Shown piece after piece: positions 49,732 to 62,468 of a stretch of 64,000 bases of DNA. Origin of the DNA: Trogon surrucura (Eukaryota > Chordata > Aves > Trogoniformes > Trogonidae); assembly GCA_020746105.1 (NCBI GenBank), contig CM036618.1, forward strand, positions 6,828,501 to 6,892,500, read 5' to 3'. The notes under the pieces are model-generated. The model had not been told where the DNA came from. It searched no databases and saw only the letters and a program-made list of their open reading frames with translations. Every line of letters starts with the position of its first letter. Position 1 is the stretch's first letter. The position numbers and the translations under genes are program-made.

Positions 49732-50435
49732 GGATATTTCTGACTTAATGATTGCAACTGGGGATAGACTTGAGGCTTTGTGGGCACTAGGATCACGGAA
49801 ATAGCCTTTAAAGTGCACTGTAAGTCCCAAAGCTGTGAAAAGGGTTTCAGAGCCTCCTTCTGCCTATAGAGAAGGACCTCACCCAAAAACGCAAATTCCC
49901 AGAGCAACTGTGGAAGAGGAAAAAAAGATATGAGGATTAGCTGAGTGAGACTCTTTGTCCAACGCTCTTTGCACAGAAGTTTAACCGAGACGCCTAAGGG
50001 AAGGTATCCTGTGCGGGCAAGGCCAAGACGCACACCGGAACAGATGAGCCTGAGAATTATTTTGCTCCATTTTGGAAACACCACTCTCTGCTCTGGTTGC
50101 TTTACACAAGCTTACTTTTATTCATTTAGCCACTAAACCCAAAAAGATGCTTTTCGACTTAATCTCCAGCCATTTAAGTACCTCACACCAGAAGACGCAA
50201 GGTCCTGCCCTGGAACTCAGTATAATCACATCAGGAAAACCCCAGCGTCACACCAGCTGTTTGCCTCTGAGTAATGGCAAGAATGAACAATATGTTCTCC
50301 TTTATTATTTATAAGGTGCTCCTCCTTAAATACTTCAGCTATTTTTAATGAATTAATTAAACTTTAAAAGACATTTCTGTGCACAAGTGAGGGGTGCATG
50401 GACACATCATCGAGGAACAAAATTAAGGAGGTTTT

Positions 50436-50456
50436 GAGGGAGGGAGGGAGGGAGGA
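50436..50456. repeat. (GGGA)n microsatellite
   Basis: About five copies of GAGG/GGGA on the plus strand end in GGAAAGAAAAG. Confidence 0.9.
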
Positions 50457-51606
50457 AAGAAAAGTCTCTGTGTTTTTATGAGCTTGTGCCAAATATTTTG
50501 CAAAGAAGCAGTGGTATCAAGAGCCTCCAACCACTGCACAGCACAGCTGAATGACATGAACAGGGAGCTCTTCTCAAGTTCAAGCTAATATTTTGCTATA
50601 AATGAAATAACTGGAATAAACTTCCACACTTGTTCCAACAATACTCCAACTGCTACATGCACAGTGACTGCAATGCACACAGACAACTGTATATTTTTTA
50701 ACTAACCTTAAGGGGGCAATAAAAAATTATTTTCGTTTCCAGTTATTCCCAAAATACAGCAGCTTTAAAGAATTATACCATCATTTATAATGACTAAGCC
50801 TCTAGCTTTAAAATGGCTGTGCTGCAAAATGTTGCATGTTGGAAAGCACTGTGGGTTTTTTTCCAGAAAAATAATATATTTGGTTTTACCTGTTCTCCTT
50901 CTACTTCCATTTTTCACTGTGTTGAGGTCACTCTGCACAATGGTCCAGTGCTCTCTTAGACTTGGGGGTACAGTAGGCAGATATTTCTGATAAGACTGAA
51001 ACACATCTCTTTCTCAAAAGGATTTCAACAAGTTAGCGAAAACAAGCAGGCTAATTCACCTCAATGCTTCCCAGTAAGGATTAAGCCGGGATTTGATTTC
51101 ATGATCCCCACAATCAAAATCTAGGCTCACATTACACATTGTTACACCCTCCCTGTTTTAAAATTGGGAAAGTGCCTGCCTTCTGACACTTACTCTCCTT
51201 ACGCTCAGAACCCAGAGGGGAAGTGAAAATCCTATTCGAAATGCAGAGCAGGCCAGGAAATATCCTATTTATTGTGCCGTTAAAAAAAAATTTTTAAAAA
51301 AATCTGTCTTAGTAATTATACCACACACACAATAGCACAAATCTCCATTGCAGGGAAAAATCGTTGGCTGCAACACGAGATCAGACATGCCAAGGTATTG
51401 CTTTAGTAAAGATCATTTTTTTCCAGTTTCTCTTTTCTTTCACAACCTCTCGTCCAAATGTAAAAGCCAGTAAGCTATTTGGAGCGCCACCAACGGAGAG
51501 GCAAGCTAAGAAGTGTATATTCATAGAGCAGCCCTGGTAGGTCTCAAGTAAGAAGTAAATCTTGTAGCACAAGTCCTGCGTATCACAGGACACCCTTGTT
51601 GACTGT

Positions 51607-51753
51607 GGCTCCGGTTCAGGAAAGCATTTAAGCATGTGCTGAAATACATTCCAATTCAGAGGAAGTATACGCTTGACTTTAAGCATGTTCTTAAGTCCTG
51701 ATGACTTAAATGGGACTTAAGCACATACTTAAGTACCTTCCTGAATGGGGGCC
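51607..51753. repeat. Palindromic repeat with 39-bp imperfect terminal inverted repeats
   Basis: The left arm 51607-51645 (GGCTCCGGTTCAGGAAAGCA...) and the reverse complement of the right arm 51715-51753 (GGCCCCCATTCAGGAAGGTA...) agree at about 30 of 39 positions. The centre carries ACTTTAAGCATGTTCTTAAG and GATGACTTAAATGGGAC. Related copies are at 21368 and 35853. The structure suits a short non-autonomous DNA element, but I see no convincing target duplication. Confidence 0.65.
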
Positions 51754-52960
51754 TATAACAACAAATTTGCTGTGCAGCCTTTCAACTTCATTGGACTTTT
51801 TCCGATATTTCACTTTGCTAGGAGAAACTCTGGGCAGAAGCCTTCCAAGGGAGGGCAAGATAGAGCAGAAATATATTCCTAAGCGCACACACATGGAAAT
51901 GGACCATGTGCATATATGTCAAATAAAAATAGAGCGTTCGCTAGAAAGACTGCCGGGATAGTAACAAAACAGAAAGGAAGTGGTGAAAATTCTTTAGCCA
52001 GCTCCCCAAAAGCCAGCCAAAATGTTGTCCAAGTCTGTCATACATACAGACATACATTACAGATGCACATAAGCTTAACTTGGTCGGCGCTGCCGGCCAA
52101 TCTGAAGGGAGCTGGCTCGTTACACTCAGCAGCACGGCAGTAGAGCTGAGGATCTCCCAGGAGCTGCTGTTGCATTTCCCAGATCTCCGCAGTTTCGGGA
52201 CAGAGGCATTTGTACTCCTGATACATTCAGGATTCTCGGGAGATATACTTGCAGGTTGGAGACCCCATGGGCATCAGCAGTCAAGACGCAACAAGTATTT
52301 TCTTTAGGTTTGGTAAATCATTATTTTCTCACTATTTCTATTCACACGAATTGTACCATGGGCAGGAAGGGAACAGTTGTATAGGTTAGCTTCTTCCTAA
52401 GCATCCTTTCCTGATGGCTTAGGATATTCAGAGTTAAAGATCAGTTGATTCAAGCTGGTCCATGTGGCTGGCACAGAGCAGATTCTCCTACTTCATCTGC
52501 TGAGGTCCTGGTAGCAAAACAGCTAAATGCACAGCGATCAACTTGAACAAATAAGGCTGAGTTTTCCTCAAGGGCTGTGTTAGAGCCATTGGCCACTGCA
52601 TGTGTTCTGCATGTAATATGCTCTGCCTTGAAATAAACTTTGCGATGCTCCAGAATGCCAATCAGTCATGCATAGTTTGGATTTAGAAAACTAAAGCCTA
52701 GATGCAGGTAAATAATCTCATCACATAAAAATGATTCAAGCTACTCCACCATCTCTTCTGCTTCCATTAAAGAACTAAAGGTGCATGACTTGATAAATAG
52801 CAACAGAGTAGAAAAGCACAGACCAGTCCGACACTCTAGATCAAAAAATGATTTTGCTTTCATTTATATTTTTAGATCCTTTACTTATCACTGCATGAGT
52901 TCAGTTGAATGAGAAACTGATAGTAGATAATCAAAGGAAGTACGAACTACAGTGAAACTA

Positions 52961-53028
52961 AAATATATATATACATACATATATATATATACAGACATGT
53001 ATATACAAATATATATATATTTATATAT
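52961..53028. repeat. AT-rich microsatellite (TA, CATA, TATG units)
   Basis: An almost uninterrupted alternating TA tract contains interspersed CATA and GTAT units. Confidence 0.93.
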
Positions 53029-54369
53029 CAATTAAGTCTAGGACCAAAATATTTTCTTTCTTAGAAAGTCCCAGCATACTCTGCTGTGAGGAATTTCTGC
53101 ACACCTAGTCTGACTTTTACGTGGTGACATATAAGCGAAAAGCCCCCGGAAGAGTCAGAATCGTTAAGTAATATCAGCAGTATCGTAAAGACAAAGCACA
53201 TATAGTACATCTTTAATTTGTATTCTTTCCATGTTAGCAAAATACCAGCTAAAGCATGGGTGTTAAATGCAGGCTGACATTTTCCTAGTGGCTAGCAGTT
53301 TTAGATCCTGTGAGACGATTCGAAGGCAGATGACTTTTCACAAGTATCAACTCTCCACGCTTGTTAAATCAGGCCAGGAGCCACCCAGCAGGAATAGCTG
53401 TTTTTAAAAGTCTTAGTAAGAATTTTCTAGATCTGCTTTGGGAATACCCCTGACTGGGAGCTTCTTGTGCAACTAGGCAAAAAAAAATTAATATAACGGC
53501 TGAAAAGAAAAGTCTCAATTGGAAGAATATTCTTACGAGGAGGCCACTTAGAATTTGACAGATACCTGGCAGACATGTAAAATGGCTTTGGCCGTACCAC
53601 CTACGAAACATGTCTGGAGTCCTGGTCTTTGGTTACCCACTCAGCCCAGCTGGAGGACAGGCAGGGAGCTGGGACCACGCAAAGCCATAAGAGCACGGGG
53701 TCCCAACGTGCAGCTCACCCAGGACTTGCAGGGCTCCTGGCTGCCCAGTAGGCCACCCACCAGCCAAAATTTCCTCTCAATATTACTATTTCAGTTTCCC
53801 TCCTCACAAAAAAAAACCCCAACCAATCAAAATAAAAAAAAAGCAACCCACAGCTTCTCTTCAATAACTCTGTGAATGTTTTAAAATGTGAGGTTTAGGT
53901 TTGGAGCAATTTAGAACAAAATCTTGAAATTCTTCAAATCCCGGAGTTGCCATTCTCGTCACAGATTATGCAGATTATGCACAAAGCTCATGCGTTTCTG
54001 GACATGGCGAACTAGATACATATGTTTGTTTCTTGGTTGATGGACAAAGAACTATCACCCATTACACTTCTTCTGGAGCTTTTTCCAACCTAATATAGCA
54101 ATTGTATTCCCATCACATAACAGTATGCACAGAACCCTGTGCGTGCAGTTAGCCACTGGATGTAATCACAGAGAACAGCTTTAAATGCTTTTCTTTTGGA
54201 TGACCCATCAGTAATTCACTGCGAGTGAGATGGCACGGGAACAAGAAGAGAACTCAAGAAATTACAGATATAGAAGCTTAATGTACAGAAAGATACTGGA
54301 ACAATGCTTAAATAGTAAACTCACAAGCACATGTTGAGATGTAAAGTTGATAAGAAAAGACAATAAGGA

Positions 54370-55330
54370 CTTATCAGGAGGAAACGACATTAAAACAATC
54401 TAATTTTGTTCTCTGGCAGGGTATCCAGCAGAGCAGGGTGGAAGGAAGCAGCAGGTATCTAGAAGCTGACTTCTGTAAGGCTTCCGATATAAGCTCCAAA
54501 TTGTATTTTCATAAACGGGACTCACACGAAATCTCTGCAAAGTGCTTGTAGGGGTGACTGAAAGAATACTTATGGAGTAGCAATAATCAAGTTTTCTGTT
54601 GTTCTAAAAACACATAACAAATAGAGGTACCATAAAGTTCTGCAACAAGATGAGTCATATTTAATGTTTCCATTAGCAAAATGGAGGAAGGAATAGACAG
54701 AAACCTACAAAACTTCCTGACAGCAAGAAGTTATTGGTATTTCCCAGGAGAGAAGTTGACTCCGAAATGATGCTAAGAAGTTGGAACAAAGTGTCTGAAA
54801 TCACTTAAATGGAATTTAGGAAAGTAAACCTCAAGGTATTAGATGTAAGAAGAATAAATTTTAACATACAAACACAGGATGGGGAATTGATGGTGAAGTT
54901 GCAAGGATGAAGCAAAAGAGGGTTTATGGCAATCACAAACAATATGAATCGTCAGTGCGTGCATCTATAAGCAACAAGATAATATGACGTACACGCAATG
55001 TTCTACTGCTACATAACAGTCCTCAAGCATGTGGAAGACTTTGTTACAAAGAGGATGATGGGCCATTGTTGCTCATGTCCACAGAGGATGGGATTACGTA
55101 TTTTGCTTAATTTGCAACAACAAAGCTTTAGGGGGAAAAAAAAAAAATCCAATGTAATTATAGGACTAATGAAACACAAAGAGGATTTCTAAGGAGATTG
55201 TGCAATCTGCGTTAGTGGAGGCTTTGAAGAAATCAAAAGAAAAAAAGTTGGTAAAACTGGTCTTGATGTATTTCATCCCGCTGCACAGCGGAGAGGATGA
55301 ATAGAATATTTTAAAAATCCTTTCTAACAG
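54370..55330 (+). mobile_element. Ancient, degenerate CR1-type LINE
   Basis: GCTGACTTCTGTAAGGCTTC at 54472-54491 is a decayed form of the CR1 RT motif that reads DFSKAFDTV. Downstream, AATCACAAACAATATGAATC, a GTCAGTGCGTGC stretch and ATTGTGCAATCTGCGTTAGT (the GIVESPSLE region) keep CR1 order. No frame is open. The family resembles the old CR1 seen in turtles more than the young copies in this window. Confidence 0.6.
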
Positions 55331-55424
55331 TATGTATTATTGATTATGACACTAAAACTCTTCTTTCTGTCAGTGCTAGATGCTTGGTGGCACAGACTTT
55401 TGCCTTCCTCTGACCCGCGCAGAG

Positions 55425-55495
55425 TAAGTCTGGCCCCAGTAAAGTCAGCGGGAATTTTGCCCGTGACTTTGACGGGACCAGAATTTCACTCGTAA
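55425..55495. repeat. Ancient palindromic repeat (GTGACTTTGACGGGACCAG type)
   Basis: CCCAGTAAAGTCAGCGGGAA, TTTTGCCCGTGACTTTGACG and GGACCAGAATTTCACTC are two inverted halves around TTTTGCC. It is related to 29180-29250. Confidence 0.5.
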
Positions 55496-55600
55496 GTTTA
55501 ATGGCCAGAAGGGACAATTATAATAATCTTTCCTGACCTTTTGCATAATACAAACCATAGATTTCACTCAGCCTGCAGCCAACATCTTGTGGTTGAACTA
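55495..55600 (-). mobile_element. Ancient CR1-type 3' end
   Basis: GGCCAGAAGGGACAATTATA, then TTTCCTGACCTTTTGCATAA and TTTCACTCAGCC, are the reverse complement of the same old CR1 3'UTR as at 29262. It lies within about 170 nt of the 3' end of the plus-strand ancient CR1. Confidence 0.6.
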
Positions 55601-58600
55601 GAACATATGTTTTGAGAGGTTTTTTGGGATAGACTTATGATAGAGTGGTAGTAAAATCCCCTCTAGTGGTCCATGTTTGCATTGCAGGGTGACGTTCTCC
55701 CACGAAGTCGACCAAAACCTTCTGATTTTGGTAAAGGCTGCTGAACTGTCCCATCACTTACATATGTAATTATCTTTTTTTTTTGTTAAATTATACACCT
55801 ATATGTGGCCTTAAGTTCTGGAAATTTGGAGCAAAAGACACAGGACTTGGTGAGTCAGGCCACAGCAGCTCTCAGAAAATCATCACAATTAGAGTAAAAG
55901 TCAATCGAGAGGCTCAAGCATCAACTACTGCTTGGTTATCTTGGACACAAAGGTGTATCTCATAGGAAAAGGTAAGGGCTTTGAACAGGAAATCCACAAA
56001 TCTTCTTTTAAGACAAATAAACTTCTCCTGCAACACATCCATATGAATGGCTTTTCATGCTCTGCATATAGAGAATGCAGCTCCTGCCCTTTGGAAACTT
56101 AGGCCTGTAGGGTCATATTCTGGTTTTGGTCTTTTGGTGCCACAGCTGTTAGTGGATTATACTCTAATATACTTGATGTAATTCCGTAACAGGCAATATT
56201 CATATAAAATATTCCCACTAATGAAAAATATTCCACTGACTTCAGTGACAGAAGATTCATACTTTGGATTCACTAAGTTTTTTTCTACTAAGGGATTAAA
56301 ACCACAAGTGGTTTTATGGGCTCTGGAGAAAGATTCTGGGAATTGATCTGGTGCAGCTATTCACAAAGCACCAATTATAATAGTTTCAAATATTGATGAT
56401 TCTATATCCTGAGAGCTGATTAGATATGTGAAAAAAATTATTCCCACAGGAAAGCTGCAGAAAATAAAATGAGAGCCAGATCATTGTCAAAAGGTATAAG
56501 GGGCAATGCAAATTATAGTCACATTATTCCTGTTCCTAGTGGAGATCAAGTGCAAATAAAGGAGTCGTTTCTCCAAAACAAGCTCTACGTAGAGCTCCGG
56601 TTCCCATTACAGGACCAGAATCCTGCATGAAGTCCTTCTTGTAGGAACTAAATCTGTGCACATCTGGAATTTGAATTTCTGTTAAAAAAAATCTCTGAGC
56701 CAGGGACAGTAATCTGGTCATATAGTATATTCTCCAAATGCTGATGAACTGCAGCCAAATTTCCGTGCCTCCAAGCAGCGTATCTGACTAACAAATAATA
56801 ACAGCAGCCAGGTGCTGAAAGTTAATGCTGAACCTGAAATCAGATCCAGGGCTGAATTATTTATTGAAATTCCATGACATTATTTGCACTATTTGAAGAG
56901 AGAGTCACTTGCAGGCACTGGAAAGGAAGGTCTGAATGGTGGGGTGTCGCTGATAAAGGCATTTACCACCACATCAGCTGATCCCACCTCAGGCCACGAT
57001 CTGCCCTCGATGTATCTGATTTAACGTCACAAAAATAGTGTTCACTGGTGGCTTTAAATGGGGTGAAAGAGCCATCAGTAACTCTCAGAAGCCATCCTGC
57101 ACCGGGCAGGACTTGCTCTTTCTCTCTCCTTTGGCAATGAATGTTTACAACTTTTGCTGAAAGCAGATCAAGTTGCATTGCAAAGGACCAGCACATCTCA
57201 GCCTCAAATTAGTCTTTGGTTTGATGTTTGCATCTAAGTATGACTTCCCAGTGAAACCCTCGATACCTTTAATAAAGTAATTATTTATCAATTACCAGTG
57301 TTTGGATGAAGTGTTACGGCCATGAGAACATTAATGCAACATGAACAAATTTTCTGTCTCCCAGCTACCCACAGAAGAATCATGACAGAGTTTAGTATTT
57401 TGGAGGTATTTTTTCACTTTTAATATTTTCTTACCTGCCAAAGTTACTATATTTGTTCACCTCATCATTTTCACAGACATAGAGTCAAATTTAGCCATTA
57501 AAGGGGTGTTACACTACAAGGTACTCTTTTCTGACAGCCATCTACGAAGCAGAGGAATGAAACTGTCTCCAAGTATTTCATAAAAAAAAAACCAACAGAG
57601 AGCAAGTTCTGAGTTTGTAAATGTAAATACATGGAAAGAAAACAAGAGTCTAAGACGCACACACAGATAGCAAGCAAATATTCCTTGTGACTCATCTGAA
57701 AGCAAAACAATCGGCATTTTCAGTATCAAATGCTCAAGAAAAGAAGACAAAAACAAAAAGAAAACAGTACGCTTTCCAAGAGCTACTGAGAAATGTTGAA
57801 AAAGTGTGTATACTAGTAGAAGTACAAGTATTTTACAGTACAGACTTCTGAAACTAACATACGATAAATGTGTGATTGTACTGCAGAACTCTTCTCCAGC
57901 CTCTTCTTTCCTCCTGTACCTGCCTCAAAAGCAATCACTATCTTCTCCCCAAATTTCTCCTGCTCACTGTCTTCCCCTCCCCCAAAAATAATGAATTTCT
58001 TGATTTTCTTTTATTTTATGCCCCTTGCCTTTCAGCCACATACTCTGTTCACTGGCCTCACCAACCAAGTCAGTGACAGCAAGGCTGAAATCTGCCCCCA
58101 TCTTCCATCCAGTCCCCCGGCTGTCCGCTCTATTTCTCGGACATTGTCAACCAGCTGCCTTATTCAAAAGAAACAAATTCCATTTGATACGGCAGAAGTG
58201 GAGCATGACACAGGGATCATGCCCTTTAAGTCTCCTCACCCATTTCTCATTAAGTTCATAAGAAGGTGACACCTTTTCCTCCTCTGAACAGTCTCCAACC
58301 AACCTCTGTAAGTCCAGTTTTTATTCTGCTTTCCTCTGGCTTCGCAATTTTTTCATGACCTGCAACACTGCAGAGCTCATCACCGTTTGGCACTCTTGCA
58401 AACAAGTTCTTTCTCACAGTTCTTCCTCTCTCAGGCTTAACAAAAATAGACACAAGATTATCGTCTGAATCTTCTCAGTCCCATTGTCTGTTCTACAAGA
58501 AAACATTTGTGGAGTTTGCATAATGAGGAGAGGCTACTATGCTCAAAAACCTGGCTAAGGCTAGTGCAATCCAAGGGAGCGAACACTCTCCTGGCTGTCA

Positions 58601-59193
58601 TGGGATGCAGCTGAGGAGGGGGCCCTGTGTAGACAGGACAGCCCTGCTTTTGGTCAGCAAAAAAGAAACAAGATACCAGGAACTGGTGTGGTCCTTTGTT
58701 TCTCAGAAAAGGCCACCATATCTGACAACTAATACTTGCCTCATTACCTATGAAATGCATATTAAAGTTCCCATCCCTGCATATGCTAATGAAGATTATA
58801 GAGATCAATATGTATGACTTTAGCACTCATCTCTCCACTCAAATCATACTACACGTCACTGATGGAGGGAGAAACCTTGTAATTTTGGGATAAAAAGATA
58901 GGGAAAATATTGTTAAATTGGGAGAGAAGAACCTCAACACTTGACAGACCAGTCAATGGGCTGTGTTCTCTTCCTCTTCCCCAGGCAGGGATGCCTCTCT
59001 GTGTAAGCACCAAACTTTTCATCTCTGGTGAATGTTACCCCTGGGTTGTTGTATTATTATTACTTCTAGCAACATTAACCTTAATTAGTAGTGCTATTGT
59101 AGTTAGTGAATTTATCAACGGCAACCTTGAATCTGTTCTGTTGCTCTCAATAAAGTAACTAATTTTGATTTTTGTGAATCCAATCAGTAAAAA

Positions 59194-59333
59194 TCCTTCG
59201 CTGGGACTCTGATCAATCAGGGCAGGACCTTTGCTGGAACTCTGACAGTTAGTCCTTTGCTGGGTCTCTGGAAGTCCTTTGCTGGGACTCTGATAAACAG
59301 GTCAGAGAAAGTTCTGGGACTCTGACTGACAGA
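59194..59333. repeat. Degenerate tandem repeat (TCCTTTGCTGGGACTCTG unit)
   Basis: Five imperfect copies start near 59194, 59228, 59253, 59275 and 59312, with variable spacers of a few to about 20 bases. Several spacers end in variants of GATAAACAG/GATCAATCAG. It is a small minisatellite. Confidence 0.85.
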
Positions 59334-61053
59334 TACTGAAATAACATTCCTCTTAATGTGATGTTGGCTTAACGGTCGCTAAAATTTGTCACTACACTTT
59401 AATCTGAACACTCATGTTCAGACAGATAGAGATGGATTTTGTGCTGTGATAGGAGCACATCGTACTTCCTCTGCCACGTTCGTGCTTCAGAACTAGATTT
59501 TGCTCTAGATCAGATCGAAATTTCATGCTACCAGTCTAAATTTTTCTAGTCTTCTCCATCACTTCCATATATTTTATATTTACAGTTTTATATTTTATAT
59601 TCGTAGACTTACATTCTGTATAAACTTACTTTTATTTTACATTTACAGGTTTATTTTATATCTATAGTTTGTTGTGCAACCTGTTAAGAGGCATGGCTAA
59701 TCTGTTCTCCAGTGTGGTTGGTTAATCAATTATAATTCACAGTTTACCACCTTCTGGTGCGAGGCTCTTAAACAGGTAACTGGGACTAACCATTACACCT
59801 AGAGAAGGGCTGAATCTCACCCTGCTTTGTTGAAGAAGTTGCTGTGGCAGCATTTTGTTTTATCCTGTGCTCCTGCTCAGTGAAGGCAGCAATCTCCATT
59901 TTCAGGCTGTTGGCCAATCTGCAGATGCCATGGGAACTTCATACACCAACCATCCCCTGAGGAAAGCTTACTGGAACACCCTGGTTAATGACATAATTGA
60001 GAAACTACCATTTGACAAGAGAATTTCTGAACATTTTCTATACATTTGTGTACAGCTAGGCCAAATTTACTCGAGTACCTGAAAAGGCTCTAGAGAATTA
60101 GCTGGTTTTTCATGTTTACTTAGAATTCTCTCCGAAACGGAGATTTATTTCTATTATTGTGAAATGTCAAGTGCACAGGTGGTTCTTGAAAGTTTACAAA
60201 TGCAGAGAAATCCTACAAACTCACGCTTCTAATGAGGAGCTCAACATCAGCCAGTAAAAAAAAACCCTTTCCGAAAGCAGGGCATGACATGATTAATGCT
60301 AACTGCACCCACTCTCAAAGGTCCTGCACATGACTTTAAACAAATAATACATAAATATTTAAATCAATAAATTTATTTTTTTTTTAAATAGAAAATTATC
60401 CTTGGTGCCCAGAGTGGAATAAATATTCAGGGGTTAACTATGCAAAGCCCTTCTTGCCCATGGGAGTTGCAGCAAGGCACTGCCACATGTGCAGCAGGGA
60501 CTGGGAGCAGCGGGCGAGGTCAGGGGAGAGAGGTATTTCCTTCCCCTGGAAAAGAAAATCAACATTTCAAGGTTTGTCTCTTTGTCAGGGGAGTGGGACT
60601 GCACTTCCTCTAAGGTCCCCTCCTGGTCACATCCTTCCCAGGCTCTTCAAGGTTGGACCTGAGTAGCTGTCTACAATCAGCACTTAGAAAAAATATTATT
60701 ATTATTACTGTAATTGAAACATCAGGCCATTAGGCAGAGATCATGCTCAGCTCAGTCAGAGGATGAAGTGTCCCTGTAGACACACATTGTAGAGCTCCTG
60801 GTTTCAGCGTACCAGTACCAGGTACCAGTATTGGCAGGTAGACACCTCCCAATCTGAAACAAGTCTTCCTGCCTGCATGTTCTTCTGCTTTTATTACAGA
60901 CCTAATAACGAGAAGTAAGACTTACGGTGAAAGGAGAAATACGTACTTGGAGATTAACTGAACCCCAAAAAAATTCATGCCCTCTGAGGAGATCTTCATG
61001 GCTTCATGTTGTGATGCGTTAAGAACTCACTTGTGTGGATGTTTAATGCAGAT

Positions 61054-61160
61054 GAATCATAGAATTGTTTAGGTTGGAAAAGACCTTTAAGATCAGGTCC
61101 AACCATTAACTTAACAATGTGAGGTCCACTACTAAAATGCCAGTTGCACCACTAAAGGCA
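61054..61160 (-). mobile_element. CR1 LINE 3' fragment
   Basis: GAATCATAGAATTGTTTAGG, TTGGAAAAGACCTTTAAGAT and CCAACCATTAAC on the plus strand are the reverse complement of the ATTCTATG-class CR1 3' end. The remaining CCACTACTAAA stretch extends the match at the 5' side of the fragment. Confidence 0.85.
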
Positions 61161-61371
61161 ACTGATAATTTTTGAAGCTCAGACAAGACACAACTCTAGA
61201 ATTGGATCCAGAGCTTTACTGGGTGACTCAGATATATTGACTTTAAAAAGAAAACAAAACCAAAGTACAAAGTCAGAGCACCTCAGTACAAGAAAGGACA
61301 ACTCAATAAATCAAGACAAAAACACTATTCCTTATCAATTTCACGGGCAAGTCAACAGTCAGAGAAGTAAA

Positions 61372-61902
61372 TTAAAATGATCCAAATGCCAGTGGAGGTC
61401 TCAAAAAAGGCTTAATAACGAAGGGGTTTGGAGCACTGGATCCTCTTGTCATGCCCTGAACATTTAAAAGAACCGGGCACAGAAAAACAACTACAACTGC
61501 CATTCTGAGAGATCCTATAACCTGCAAGAATATTCCATGATTCAACCACTCTTCATCCAGGAACAGCTTTTTTAAAAATACTCTCAATAAAATAAACAAA
61601 CGAAACAGGTCTCCAGTTGCACGCTGAATCAGCAGCAATGGCTCATCACAAAACACAGGGCAGTGAAAGAAAATAATTTCCTCCCATGATATGCATTCGT
61701 ATCTGTTTAAAGCTGCCCATTCAGCAACTAAAAGCAAAAGGAAAGCAGTAACACAACGTGCCTGTTGACCCACACAAATTGAATCACAATCTAGAAAAAC
61801 ACCGGCAACAATAGCGATGATCCATCGGGGCCGGTTTCTCTGAATTCCACTTGTTTCGGACAATACACAGGTACAGAAACACACCAGCACCCGAAACAAC
61901 AA
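61372..61902 (-). other. Unexplained 176-codon hydrophobic ORF
   Basis: The product would have about four hydrophobic stretches (for example WIIAIVAGVFL, CVTAFLLLLVAEWAAL, LFRLFILLRVFLKKLFL and MAVVVVFLCPVLLNV) and a short polar tail. I do not recognise it. A T-rich strand favours Phe/Leu/Val codons, so chance is a strong explanation: roughly one ORF of this length is expected per window this size. No splice sites or Kozak context decide the matter. Confidence 0.2.
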
Positions 61903-61995
61903 TAGCTATGTGCAGTGGGTGGCGAGGATCAGGATGTTTATTTGGGTGTTAAAATGTCACGGGCAGGACAAGCTTGGCAATTGACATAGAGAAGC

Positions 61996-62083
61996 ACCTG
62001 CCCAACATGAGAAGACCCACGGCAGGGAGGTTGGATTAGATGATCTCTAAGGTCCCTTCCAGCCTAGGCCATTCTATGATTTA
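61996..62083 (+). mobile_element. CR1 LINE 3'UTR fragment
   Basis: CACGGCAGGGAGGTTGGATT, AGATGATCTCTAAGGTCCCT and CATTCTATGATTTATCAT match a CR1 3' end. Very little beyond the 3'UTR is present. Confidence 0.88.
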
Positions 62084-62468
62084 TCATCCCATGAATCCAG
62101 TATTTTGCAAGGAGTTAAACCACAATGCTTTTACAGCTTTTATAGCCACTCCTCTATGTGAAGAGAGAAGAAGGAATGCAGTTTTAGCTGGACAAGCTAC
62201 TGGGCTGCACAGATTTGAAAGTGAGTATTGCTGTAAATGTTTCATAGGAAATGAAGCGAAGGCACAGGGACGTGGCATGACTGAGCCAATGACAGACAGA
62301 CAGGGAGTTCAGCTCTCCTATCTCTGAGTTTAGCTCTTCCTTCATCTCAGCCTCGGTGGCTGATCCATACTGACAAAGCAATCAGAGTCCTGGTCAAGCC
62401 AGTATCGTCTCAGCCTTTGAAGACTGTGACAAAGATCACATATTTAACCACCACCTGAACTAATCATG

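Noticed and set aside
61160-61995. A complete endogenous retrovirus or LTR
   Set aside because: The AGTAAA and TGAGCTTCA end is only suggestive. I see no matching 5' TG end with a target duplication, no primer binding site and no gag, pol or env frames.
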